A DNA stretch of 64,000 bases from Ichthyophis bannanicus (lineage: Eukaryota > Chordata > Amphibia > Gymnophiona > Ichthyophiidae), in NCBI GenBank assembly GCA_033557465.1, contig CM066032.1, positions 59,742,955 through 59,806,954 on the forward strand, in the 5' to 3' direction. The notes under the pieces were generated by a model. It ran no database searches and was not told the DNA's origin. It saw only the letters and a program-made list of their open reading frames with translations. Positions 43,851 through 53,840 of this stretch are shown piece after piece (the stretch's first letter is position 1; every line of letters starts with the position of its first letter). Both the position numbers and the translations under genes were made by a program.

Positions 43851-45970
43851 CGCCGTATGTGGCACGTTTGAAGGATCCTCAAGCTGTCGTCTGTATTCGA
43901 CAGTACCCTTTGTCTGGCCCTAAGGAAACTGCTTTGCAGTCCATGATCCAGGATTTTGTCGCAGCAGGTATTGTAGTTCCTACTGTTTCTCCTTATAATA
44001 CTCCTGTGAATCCCGTCCCTAAGGGGGATGGGTTCCGTTTTACCCAGGATTTACGGGCCGTAAATCAGCTTGTTGTCCTACTGGTACCGGTGATGCCCGA
44101 TATTGCCGGGCTACTTACTCTTATTCCTACGGAAGCTAAATGCTTCACGGTTATTGATTTAGCTAATGCCTTTTTTAGTATACCACTAGATCCCATCACA
44201 CAGCCTCTTATGGCTTTCACACATGCAGACAGACAATATACCTGGACTCACCTGCCGCAGGGATACATTGATTCCCCGGCAGCGTATTCTCTTGTTCTTA
44301 AGGCATCAATTGAAATGTGGCATCCACCTTGTTCCTACATCCTTCTCCAGTATATGGATGATTTGTTGTTATGTTCTAAAACAATCACAGAATGTGGAAA
44401 TGACTCTGTATCCTTGCTCTGCCATCTAGCCTCCCATGGACATAAGGCTTCTCTAAAAAAGCTTCAGTGGTGCTGCGAGCATGTTACCTACTTGGGGTTT
44501 GTGCTGTCCCCTGGAAACTGGGCGCTCTCTCCCGCCTGAGTACAGGCAATTATATCATTATCTCCTCCAACAACAGTGACACAAATTTTGGCTTTTCTTG
44601 GATTAGTATCCTTCTGTCGTGCTTGGATCCCGGACTGTGCTTATTGGGATTCCATATTGCGAAGGGCTACTTTGCAGTTACCAGGCTCTGCATCTATTGA
44701 ATGGACCAAAGAAATGCTTTCTGCATTTGCTACTTTGAAAAAGCTGCTTATCTTGGCTCCTACACTTGGACTACCCGATTATGGGAAAATGTTTTACTTA
44801 TATGTAAGGGAAGAGGGAGGAACTATGGCAGCTATTTTGGCTCAAGACCACGTGGGGGTGGGGGGGAATGCGCCCAGTCGCATATTTATCGAAAAAATTG
44901 CCCCTCCAGGTACAGGGTATGCCTGCATGTTTGCGAGCCCTGGCGGCTTCGGCTATTGCCGTACAGATGACTATCCCGATTACACTGTCTCATGAGACTA
45001 TTCTGTTTTCTACCCATTCTGTTTTGAATGTGTTAAAGAACCTCACTACGCAACACATGACAGCCCAGCGCCTTAGTGGGTATGAGGTAATTTTAACTAC
45101 TGAAGGGTTGTCAGTTAAACAGCAATCCGCTGCCTTTACCCCGATGCTGGCCTTGCAGGCCTTAATGCGCCCAGTAAATGATTCCGAGTTGCCCCAAGAA
45201 GAACATGATTGCTTAAAGTTGATTAACTTTGAGACATCTGTACTTCCCTTTTTGCCCTCCTCCCCGCTCCCGGACGCTCCACATATATTTGTGGATGAGA
45301 GCTGTGTCCGTCCCGCAGACAATGCCTACATTGCTTCTTATGCCATTGTAGAACTCCCAAATATTTTGCATGAAGCCCAGTTATTACCTTATGGTTCTGC
45401 ACAAGCTGCAGAATTGGTAGTGCTTACTAGAGCCTGTGAATTATTTGCTGATAAACGTGTTAACATTTATACAGATTCCAGGTATGCCTTTGGGGTGGTG
45501 CATGATTTTGGTCTCTTATGGGGGCGTAGGGGTTGGAAAACGGCAGACGGTAACCAATTTCTCATGCGCAATTGGTTAATGAACTGCTGGCCGCCTGTAA
45601 ACCCAAAGAAGTCGCCGTTATTAAATGTACTGCACACAGATATGACACTTCTATTGCCTCTCAAGGTAATGCCTTAGCTGATCTTGCAGGCAAACAGTGT
45701 GCACAAGCCCAAATTGAATTCTTACGTAGTAATAATATCTCTCAGGGCATGCCAACGGTTTCTTATTATTTGTCTGATCCTCCATTGTCTGAATATCATG
45801 TTTCCCCTCTTGAGCATTCTTTCCCCCTGCACCACTTGCAGGCTGCTGCAGATCCCGAGGATATTATGTATTGGGAACAGCATAATATGAGTTTAAATTC
45901 AGCACATATCTGGCAAGAAAAAGGGGGGGGGGGCGAAGAGGACTACCAGAAGCGGCAGCTCCTCTCTTAA
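43851..45970 (+). pseudogene. Retroviral pol: reverse transcriptase and RNase H
   Basis: Frame 43838-44539: the RT joins in at about LKDPQAVVCIRQYPLS, so its first residues are lost with the deletion. FTQDLRAVNQ, VIDLANAFFSIPL (motif A), LPQGYIDSPAAY (motif B) and YMDD at 44351-44362 follow. A TGA at 44537 then interrupts the same frame, which continues with ILAFLGLVSFCRAWIP. Frameshifts occur near 44870 and 45570. RNase H has FVDESC (first Asp), AAELVVLTRACEL (Glu) and IYTDSRYAFGVVHDFG (Asp), then HRYDTS (His region). A run of G at 45921-45933 causes another frame loss. Confidence 0.85.
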
Positions 45971-46565
45971 TTGGTCAAGTACATGGGGTAGGGCATAAAA
46001 ACTGAAAGACGGTTCTTAAGGAGTTACAGGAAATATTTGTTTGCAGAGATCTGCCTCATTTAGTGGAATCACAATTGAGTCAAAGCTTAGTATGTGCTAG
46101 AAATAATGTTCAGCAGGGAAAAGCAATAGGACAATTGCAACATTTACCCCCACCGCAAGGCCCGTTTCAGGCCCTACAAGTAGATTTCACATGTATTCCA
46201 CGATCGATAGGGGGTTATAAGTATTTGTTGGTCATTGTAGATAGGTTTTCAAAGTGGCCAGAGGCTTTTCCCACGACCAAGGAAGATGCTAGAATAGTAG
46301 CAAAAATTCTCTGTAAGGAAGTTATTCCCCGCTTTGGGTGTCCCCTTTCTATAGATTCTGATCAGGGACCAGCGTTCACCTCTAAGGTGTTACAACAGAT
46401 TACTCAGATGTTTGCCATTGATTGGAAATTTCATGTCCCATATCACCCACAGTCATCAGGGAACAATTAAAGAAAAATTAAAAAAGGCTACACAACACGC
46501 CCCAGGAAGGTGGCCAGTGTATCTGCCAGCTGTATTGGCAGAGATTAGGCTAACCCCTGGGGCAT
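45971..46565 (+). pseudogene. Retroviral integrase, N-terminal and core, interrupted
   Basis: The zinc domain is visible as VHGVGHKN (two His) and, after stops, LVCARNN, where only one of the two expected Cys remains. The core (46063-46470) has LQVDFTC (first Asp), DSDQGPAFTS (second Asp) and the HPQSSG region. The catalytic Glu segment follows after a frameshift near 46455 (TIKEKLKKA). The domain then runs into the L1 insertion at 46583. Confidence 0.85.
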
Positions 46566-46582
46566 CTGGATTCTCTCCTTTT
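46566..46582. repeat. Target-site duplication of the L1 insertion, left
   Basis: CTGGATTCTCTCCTTTT, 17 bases, identical to 49273-49289. The poly-T (the L1 tail seen from the other strand) follows directly. Confidence 0.9.
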
Positions 46583-47381
46583 TTTTTTTTTTTAAACGTT
46601 TATTTTCATTTTACAACAAACAGAGTAACAACACATCAAAAGAAACAAATACACACATACAATAAAGAAAGCAACCCCAATTACCCCCCACCCCAATGCT
46701 TCTTCTCTAAGCTGATTAGAATCATCATATGAGCGCTTACATACAACAATTATTGTGCATCAAACAAACAGAAGGAGAATCTATGATACCGGATGAGCAT
46801 GTGACAAAGATTAATACAGAATCAAACAGTCAACTGAGAGCATCGAAATTTTGAACATCATCGTTGAGCGTCTTCTAGCTAGACCAATAGTGAATAGTTT
46901 GACCGGAAGAGGCAGACATACTAGGTATTTGCGCATATTTACAATAAAGACAGATATGTTTCCCAATATTTCGTGATTGAGGAAATAGGAGACAGCAATA
47001 CCCAGCATAAAGACTAAAAGAAGTAAGCCAATTTAGGAAGAGAGGGGATCCCCGCAGCTAAGCGGAGCCCCACAAACTTCCTAAAGAGGGGATCCGAAAT
47101 ATATAAAATAGAATGAAGACGACCTCAGACCCGACTCCAGTAATACTGTAATGCGGGACATTCATACGTAACAGGAGTGTAGTAGACCAAAGGCCACATA
47201 GCATGTCCCGCATCAAGCGCACTGGATGGCATTCCAATTGGCTAACCTATCAGGAGTATTTGTCTACATGAGATAGCAGTACTGAGGAGATAGGAAATCT
47301 GATCTAGAATGTGAGTGATGGGGGGGGCTGAGAAAAGGTGAGCTCTAAGTCTGAGGGGTGAAGCAACTTCCATATATCAAT

Positions 47382-47861
47382 TCACGCAAAATCTTTCATC
47401 AGGGCTGGGAGGGTGTGGAGACTCTTGGGCGGACCACTCGTTCTAGGCGGCAGTCTATCTATCAAAGGAACAAATACTTGGTAGAAGTCACCGCCGAGTA
47501 ACAATAACAGGGTCATCCACATTCGGAGCATAAATACCAATACACGCAAATGCACTATCTCTAACCTTAAAATATACACAGGCCCAGCTACCCTCACCAT
47601 CAGAGCTAGTATCCATTACAGTGATTGGCAAAATTTCTCAACTAAGATGGCTACCTCACCCCGCTCAGAAACGGCGGGAGAATAGGCAGCCACCATATAA
47701 GGTTTGGCAGCAAGTTTCAGTGGTTCGACAGAAGTGAAATGGATTTCCTGAAGAAACACTAAATCAGTATGATCATGATTAAAATAACTAAGGATGGTCA
47801 TTCTATTGATTGGACTATTGATGCCTCTTACGTTCAATACTAAGAGCATACATAAGGCCAT
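47382..47861 (-). pseudogene. L1 ORF2 endonuclease, N-terminal fragment
   Basis: LNVRGINSPINRMTIL, FLQEIHF and, after a stop, GGDFYQVFVPLIDRLPP (the GDFN motif with Tyr for Asn). The rest of ORF2 is deleted. Confidence 0.75.
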
Positions 47862-48290
47862 ACAACAAAATCAAACATTCTGAGAAAGGAACATGATGGC
47901 GCACCGAGTTGCGCAATGTCCCTCATATCAACTATAAATGACTGTACACACAATATGATAGAAAATAAGCCAATGAAAAATCATGAAGCGCCCTATATAA
48001 CAGTAGAAGCACCGAAGTGCCTTAGAGAAGAAGCAAAACCCCAGAAATTACAGGCGACCTGATGTCTGCGGGGTGAAACCCCAGAGAAGGCCTAAATTGA
48101 AACATATAACCGGTATAGCTGTGCGTGCTCCGAATCCAACCGAGGTGCACATCATGGAGGAAAAGGAGACCAAGAGAGGTAGATATAAAAGAAAGGGAGG
48201 TCCAGGCAGTCTCTATTCCAGGCAATAATCACCGCGCCGGGCCGTTCAAAATGGCGGGCAGTTCCAACGGAGTCCATCCGAATTGTTGAC

Positions 48291-49149
48291 TTAGCGCATC
48301 TGGTCTGACTCTTTGGAATCTAAAAATGTTGCTAGCAGAGCAGGATCTTCGAAGGTTCTAGTTTGGTTATGAAGAGTCACTCTGAGCTTCGCTGGATATA
48401 AGAGGCCAAAGCGAGCCTGTAACTGTTGAAGTCTAGGACGAAAAGCAAGGAGTCCCTTCCGCCGGTCAGCTGTGGGCTTTGCCAAGTCGGGGAAGAAAGA
48501 GACTTTATGATCGTCAAACTGCAGATGTGGCATCACCCCGGGCGGCTTTGAGAATTTGCTCAACTTGCTGATACCTCAGTAAACGGAATATAATGGGCCG
48601 GGGGGTCGTCCGAGTGAGTGCGATGTTGGTAGGAGCACGATATGCTCGGTCAATTTCCAGATCTCTGCAAAAGGTAATCTTCAGCAAGGAAGGGAGAGTT
48701 TTGACCAGGAATTCTCTGATATCTCCTGCTTCCGCCCCTTCTGGAACTCCTATGAGCCTGACATTGTTGCGACGAGCACGATTATTGCAATCCTCTAACT
48801 CTTTTTGAAGATTCTGTATGTGACGCTCAGCCTTGTCCAGGTTCACCAAACGCACCGCGTGCGAATCGAGGACCCCCGCCATGTTGTCCAGCCGTAGTGA
48901 AAGACCTTCAAGCCGGTCCTGAAGCATACCGAAATCTTCTCGCATGGCTCGGAGCGCCTCTCCGTTGGACTGTACCAGTTCCTTCACACCACGTATTTCC
49001 TCCAAGATCTCCCGTTGCAGTTCAGGGCTTACCCGAGGTGGAACCATCTTAGGTGGGGAAGACAACTCTGTTTTGGAGCGTTTTCCATGTGAAGAAGAGG
49101 GAGACCCGAAGTCCAAGCGCACTGGTTTGTGGGTCGCCATTCCCCCCAA
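48291..49149 (-). pseudogene. L1 ORF1p-like protein, one frameshift
   Basis: The first frame (49149-48514) has a disordered N-terminus, then a coiled coil (LQREILEEIRGVKELVQ, LEGLSLRLDNMAGVLDSHAV, ERHIQNLQKELED), then NRARRNNVRLIGVPEGAE and the RRM-like part. A frameshift near 48540 moves the C-terminal domain (VSFFPDLAKPTADRR, LLYPAKLRVTL) to 48563-48291. It is distinct from the ORF1 at 19603 in sequence but equivalent in layout. Confidence 0.8.
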
Positions 49150-49272
49150 GGCACCCCGGTAAGTTCGGTATAAAATATTAAGTTTATGCAGATGTTAAGT
49201 CAGGATTCTAAGTAGGCCCCTCGGGAGCTTCAGCGCGAAGCGTCTAACCCGCTGGACATCAGGCTCCGCCCC

Positions 49273-49289
49273 CTGGATTCTCTCCTTTT
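49273..49289. repeat. Target-site duplication of the L1 insertion, right
   Basis: CTGGATTCTCTCCTTTT, after which the retroviral integrase sequence resumes. Confidence 0.9.
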
Positions 49290-49400
49290 GAAATTCTGAT
49301 GGGACGACCCTTACCCTTACCCTGGAAATGGCCCGAGGGAACGGTGATAATGGCGGATGACTTGTTGCTAGCACAGGAAGAATATGCTACACAGATATTA
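49290..49400 (+). pseudogene. Retroviral integrase segment between L1 and CR1 insertions
   Basis: Continues the coding interrupted at 46565 (FEILMGRPLPLPW, then [15 protein letters not shown]). It is short but in the expected order. Confidence 0.7.
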
Positions 49401-50053
49401 TAATGCCTCTATATCGTTCCATGGTGAGACCGCACCTTGAATATTGTGTGCAATTCTGGTCGCCATATCTTAAAAAGGATATAGCAATTTTAGAAAAGGT
49501 TCAGAGAAGAGCCACCAAAATGGTAAAGGGGATGGAAGGCTACTCCTATGAAGAAAGGCTAAAAAGGTTGGGGCTCTTTAACCTGGAAAAGAGACGGCTG
49601 AGGGGAGATATGATAGAAGTCTATAAATTAATGAACGGAGTGGAACGGGTAAACGTAGATCGATTGTTTACCTTATCAGAATATAGAAAGACTAGGGGAC
49701 ATGCAATGAAGCTACAGGGTAAACTATTTAAGACTAATAAAAGAAAATATTTTTTCACTCAACGTGTAATCAAACTCTGGAATTTGTTACCGGAGGATGT
49801 AGTAAAGGCTGTTAGTGTAGCTGGGTTTAAAAAAGGTTTGGACAAGTTCCTGGAGGAAAGGTCCATAAACCATTATTAAGAAGGGACCCAGGATATCAAT
49901 GCTTGAACCAATACAAGCATTGTGGAACCTGTGTCCCTTGGGGAAACTGCTAGGTACGTATGACCTAGATTGGCCACTGTTGGAAACAGAATACTGGGCT
50001 TGATGGACCTTGGTCTGACCCAGTATGGCATATCTTATGTTCTTATGTTCTTA
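49401..50053 (+). mobile_element. CR1 LINE, 3' fragment, inserted in the retrovirus
   Basis: Holds the last 158 codons of CR1 ORF2 and the 3' UTR with GGTCTGACCCAGTATGGC and TTCTTATG repeats at 50033-50053, the hallmark CR1 3' end. No target duplication found. It is the best-preserved CR1 piece in the window. Confidence 0.9.
49403..49879 (+). pseudogene. CR1 ORF2, C-terminal 158 codons
   Basis: Uninterrupted frame: [78 protein letters not shown]. This is the C-terminal region after the RT catalytic core; the RT and endonuclease are absent because of 5' truncation, so it has no activity. Confidence 0.88.
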
Positions 50054-50325
50054 AATATTTGTGCATGGTGTCTGAACAAGTGTACAATGCTTTCCCTTTT
50101 CCTTCTACAGAACCGACGCACCCATTCCGCCCGAGAGACCATGTGCTGGTAAAGCTGTTTCATAAGAAGGGCCAGTGGGACCCACCGTTTGGAGATCCGG
50201 AGGAGATTATTGCAGTTACTCGCACAGCCATGCTGACTGACAAGCATCTGACCTGGGTACACGCCTCACGCGTCAAGAGTGCACCAGAGGATTCCTGGAA
50301 GACGCCTGACTCGCCCCAGCCATGA
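50054..50325 (+). pseudogene. Retroviral integrase, C-terminal domain
   Basis: Reads FRPRDHVLVKLFHKKGQWDP and WVHASRVKSAP, the DNA-binding C-terminal domain in the gammaretroviral style. It is open to a TGA at 50323 that overlaps the env ATG (ATGA), the normal pol/env relation. The N-terminal joint lies at the CR1 insertion. Confidence 0.85.
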
Positions 50326-52029
50326 AGTCTGCCTGGCTGGCCCTTTCTTGTTTATTATTGATCTCGGTTGTCATTGTGCTGACTACATACTGTTTTACAA
50401 ACAAAGGACCTTGGACGCAGGCACATCGGACAGAGAACAATGCAACTTGGATTCAGATATCTCTCAATAGTTCTCGCCGGACTAAGCGAGAACTCCTCTC
50501 CGAATTTGTGGAAATCCTCTGTTTTGGAGATTGTTAGTCTGATGACCTTAACTGACTGTATTATCTGTACTCCTTTACCAAAGGGTGTAGCATATGCTCC
50601 GATACACGTTTCAAAGGTTCCCTTAAATAAGTACGCAGGACAACTTGCCTGTGTAGATAATAATAGTTTTTATGCCAGTTGTTATGAATCTTTCAATTGT
50701 TCCCTGACGTAGTATATGATGAATATGATACCTGATCCTTTGCGTGTATATGCTGACCCCAATATGATATTTGATTTATGTTTGATAACAAATGCATCCA
50801 TTGCTTTTTCACACAGGTGTAACCTGTCGTATAATGTGTTTAATGGGTCTTTTCATTTTACTAATAATTCAGTCATGATAAATTGGTATAATCAATCCAG
50901 TAATATGGACCCCTCCAATATGAAAATGATTGGAGAAATATTACAAAGAGCCCGGCAGGGTTTAACGGATCTGACTTCCACTGGTATGTGGGAGTTGGTC
51001 CCATTTACCATGATGGTTCAGCTGTAGTGACGCAGGGGTCCCAAAATGAATCCCCATACACTTCATGCTATCTACCGATGTCCAGTTTAAGAAAGAATCT
51101 CATCTCATCCACTGTGGGAAGTTCTTTTGTGAAGTGGTTTGATGGGCATAATATGAGTCGCATATGGACCACTGGCACAGACCTCTTCGCTGTGGTGGGT
51201 CATTATTGGTTGTGTGGGGAGATGATTTATCAACAAATTAATGCGTCTTTGCTACCTTGTGCGTTAGATAAAATAACTCCTTATTCGGCTCTAATACCTT
51301 TGAATGTGACCCATGATAAAAGAAAAGGAATGCAAATCCTTGGTCACCTGATAATCCTGAAGATGAGGCTATTCAAGCTTCGTATCAATATATTAATGCT
51401 ACTTATCCTTTGACCAAAGTTCACTTGGATGTCCTTAGCTGGACTTCCTGGATCCGTTTTCCAGACCCCCGCTATCATCGCTGAATTAGGTATGGGAATT
51501 CGAAGATTACAATGCTTGTTACATATTCAAATGAGGTCAGTTACAGAATCTATTTCTATGCTTTCCGAATCCCTGGAACAGAATACTCGAATGACTTTAC
51601 AAAATCGTAGAGCTTTAGATCTCTTACTAGCAGCTGAGGGCGGGGCCTGTACTTTTTTTAAATGAAACTAATTGTTGTACTGTTATAGCAAACCACACGA
51701 TTTTTGTCTTAGATGCCATGAAAAAGATTAAGACCTTATCTGATTTGAATATGGCTGATTTCAAGGGTGGTATTGATTTCGGTAACATATGGGGTGATGT
51801 AAAATGGTTTGGCGGGCTGGGGGGTGGTCTCAAAGGGCTGATTATTGCCCTATTGAGCAGCTTTATAATCCTTGTTCTTTTTTGTTGTATATTCTCATTT
51901 GTCCTTGGCTGTTGTCAGAAGGCCCTGCAGAGCTCCACCACTTTTATGTACTCTTATGCACCTGTTTCCACGGTGGCTGATGTACCTGAGCACACCACCA
52001 CCGACCTCCAGTTAATAATGTCTGCTTAA
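50322..52029 (+). pseudogene. Retroviral env: surface and transmembrane subunits, broken
   Basis: ATG at 50322, followed by a hydrophobic signal segment of about 22 residues. An Arg-x-Lys-Arg furin-type site lies near residue 54. The SU part is spread over three frames (to about 51413) and has about eight N-glycosylation sites. The TM part (51429-51665) has a leucine-rich heptad region and the LQNRRALDLLL segment; CTFF and, after a stop in a T run at about 51660, CC complete a Cys-x6-Cys-Cys motif. A membrane anchor (IIALLSSFIILVLFC) and a short cytoplasmic tail end at 52029. A furin site at the SU/TM border is not recognisable. Stops and shifts occur near 50536, 50711, 51027, 51413 and 51662. 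Confidence 0.8.
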
Positions 52030-52073
52030 CTGTCCTTCAGAAGACTGTTTGGCTGTTCTTGTAGTGGGCCTAT

Positions 52074-52092
52074 GCAAGCCCAAAGGGGAGAT
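52074..52092 (+). promoter_or_regulatory. Polypurine tract
   Basis: AAAGGGGAGAT ends at the 3' LTR. It would prime plus-strand synthesis. Confidence 0.8.
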
Positions 52093-52497
52093 TGATAGGG
52101 TAAAAATAAAGCTTAAAGTGTACAGCAGGACTAAGAGGCCCGCAGGGGAAAATAAGAATCCTGTATATATCTATATATGGAAAGGAATGTGCTGTGCTAA
52201 GACAAATTGATTGTTCTACACAGAGACGACTAACATCTGTGAAGTTACTGATAAGCTGTGGTGGGCCTTAGGGGATGAGTTAATGACGTATGTATATGTT
52301 TCTGTTAATGTATAAAAGACAGACAGCCCCTCTAACCTGTGGAATAAACTTACATACTACTTATGTGCGAGTGTGTGTGTTTGTTCCCCTGGAATACCAG
52401 ACAGAAAAGGTAAGGTGATTCCTCGGCCCAGAGGATTAACGGACATCCCGAGGGTAAGTGGTATATAGTGCTGGGAAAGGAATAACCCACACTAACA
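52093..52497 (+). repeat. 3' LTR, 405 bp
   Basis: Starts TGATAGGGT, ends CACACTAACA. TATAAAAG at 52311-52318, AATAAA at 52343-52348. Confidence 0.92.
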
Positions 52498-52502
52498 CAT
52501 GG
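52498..52502. repeat. Target-site duplication CATGG, right
   Basis: Matches 41628-41632. Confidence 0.9.
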
Positions 52503-53840
52503 CAGAAGGCTTGCAGAGCCAGGCGTATCGCCTGGAGCTCTAAAACTTTGATCTGTTGTGTAGCCTCTTGAGGGGACCACAGCCCTTGAGTGCAGGCGTC
52601 CTGACAATGGGCCCCCCAGCCCTGCAGGGATGCATCTGTTGTCAAGACTCTGGAGAACACTGGGATTTGGAAAGACACTCCTTCGAGCAGGTTGGGCAGG
52701 TGATGCCACCAGGCTAACGACTTTAGCAGTCGTTTGGACACCCTTATTCTGTCTTGGAGTCGACCTGTGGCATGCGTCCACTGATCCCGGAGGCACCACT
52801 GAGCTGTCCTAATGTGGAGCCAGGCGTTGGGAGTCATCTGTACCGTGGAAGCCATGTGGCCCAACAGACGCAGGAAGTACCTTGCTGATATTTGAGGCTT
52901 GTGCTTGATTTGATGCACTAACTCCAGAAGCCTTTGCGCCCTTTCCTGTGGCAGGTAAGCCTTTGCTTGCAGGGTGTCTAGTCTCACCCCTATGAACTCT
53001 AAGTTCTGTGTGGGGAGCAAGGTGGACTTTGCCTGATTTATGACAAAGCCTAGAGTTTGCAGTATGTGTATAGTGTGAGTTGTGACCTGTTGGGCCTCCA
53101 TGGGCGACGGGGTCCTGATAAGCCAGTCGTCCAGGTATGGGAAGACAAAGATTCCCTGGGCTCGGAGAAACCCCGCCACCACTGCCAGGCATTTGGTAAA
53201 CACTCTGGGGGCAGAGGTGAGGCCGAATGGAAGTACTCTGTACTGAAAGTGGCTTCCTCCCACAACAAATCTGAGATATTGTCTGTGACTTGGATGTATG
53301 AGGATGTGAGTGTAGGCATCCTTTAGATCCAAGGAGCAGAGCCAATCTCCCTGGTGGAGGTATGGCAGCAAAAGTCCAAGAGAGAGCATCTTGAACTTCT
53401 CTTTTACCAGGAACCTGTTTAAGTTTCGCAGGTTGAGGATGGCCTGAGGCCTCCTGTTCTCTTTGGTATCAGAAAATACCTTGAGTAGAAGCCTTGCCCT
53501 TGTAGGCTGTGGTGTACTGGTTCCACCGCCTGATCCTCTAGGAGACCCGCTAACTCCTGCAGAAGGAGGTCCCTGTACAGAGGAGGCCTTAGAGGCTCTC
53601 CTGGAAAGTAGGAGGGGGCACCAGGCTGAAGTGGAGCAAACAGCCCTTCTGAACTATTTGCAAGACCCAGGTGTCTGTGGTGATTGCTGGCCACTTGTGG
53701 GCGTACAGGGCCAGCCTCCCTCCTGTTGCCAGCCTCACCCCTGGCTGGGGAGAGACCATACTTTGGCTGTCAAAAAAACCCAACCGGCTGGGAGGGAGCT
53801 GGTGCCTGAGGCTTGGGGGTTTTCTGCTTACGCGGGCCAT
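52503..53840 (-). pseudogene. DIRS reverse transcriptase and first part of RNase H
   Basis: N-terminal piece 53694-53419 (FYSRYFLIPKRTGGLRP), then 53389-52503: LCSLDLKDAYTHILI (motif A), LPFGLTSAPRVFTKCL (motif B), YLDDWLIR (motif C, about 53137), GFVINQAKS, FIGVRLDT. RNase H starts with VLTTDASLQGWGAH, then LELQAIRLALQAFCHVL, where the retrovirus cuts in. A frameshift near 53410 separates the N-terminal piece. The rest is open, so this DIRS was fairly young when hit. Confidence 0.88.

Larger units (their letters stand above)
46583..49272 (-). mobile_element. L1-like LINE with internal deletion, inserted in the retrovirus
   Basis: Minus strand: a 5' start GGGGGCGGAGCCTGATG (49272), ORF1 at 49149-48291, the start of ORF2 (endonuclease) at 47861-47382, then a jump to a C-terminal scrap (CPALQYYW near 47160) and the 3' UTR with poly-A at 46583. 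Nearly all of the RT is missing. Perfect 17-bp target duplications show that the deleted form itself inserted here, or that the deletion came later; the first needs trans mobilisation. Confidence 0.85.
41633..52497 (+). mobile_element. Endogenous retrovirus, gamma-type (ERV1-like), defective
   Basis: LTR (41633-42037), primer-binding site, gag, pol, env, polypurine tract, LTR (52093-52497). It has a 5-bp target duplication. The RNase H and integrase style and the Env TM subunit (a LQNRRALDLLL-type segment and Cys-x6-Cys-Cys) are gammaretrovirus-like. It has a large gag-pol deletion near 43845, many stops and frameshifts, and two later insertions (46583-49272 and about 49401-50053). It cannot make particles. 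Confidence 0.9.

Noticed and set aside
52350..52799. Minus-strand open frame across the 3' LTR/DIRS junction
   Set aside because: A chance fusion of LTR antisense and DIRS sequence in another frame; no biological unit.
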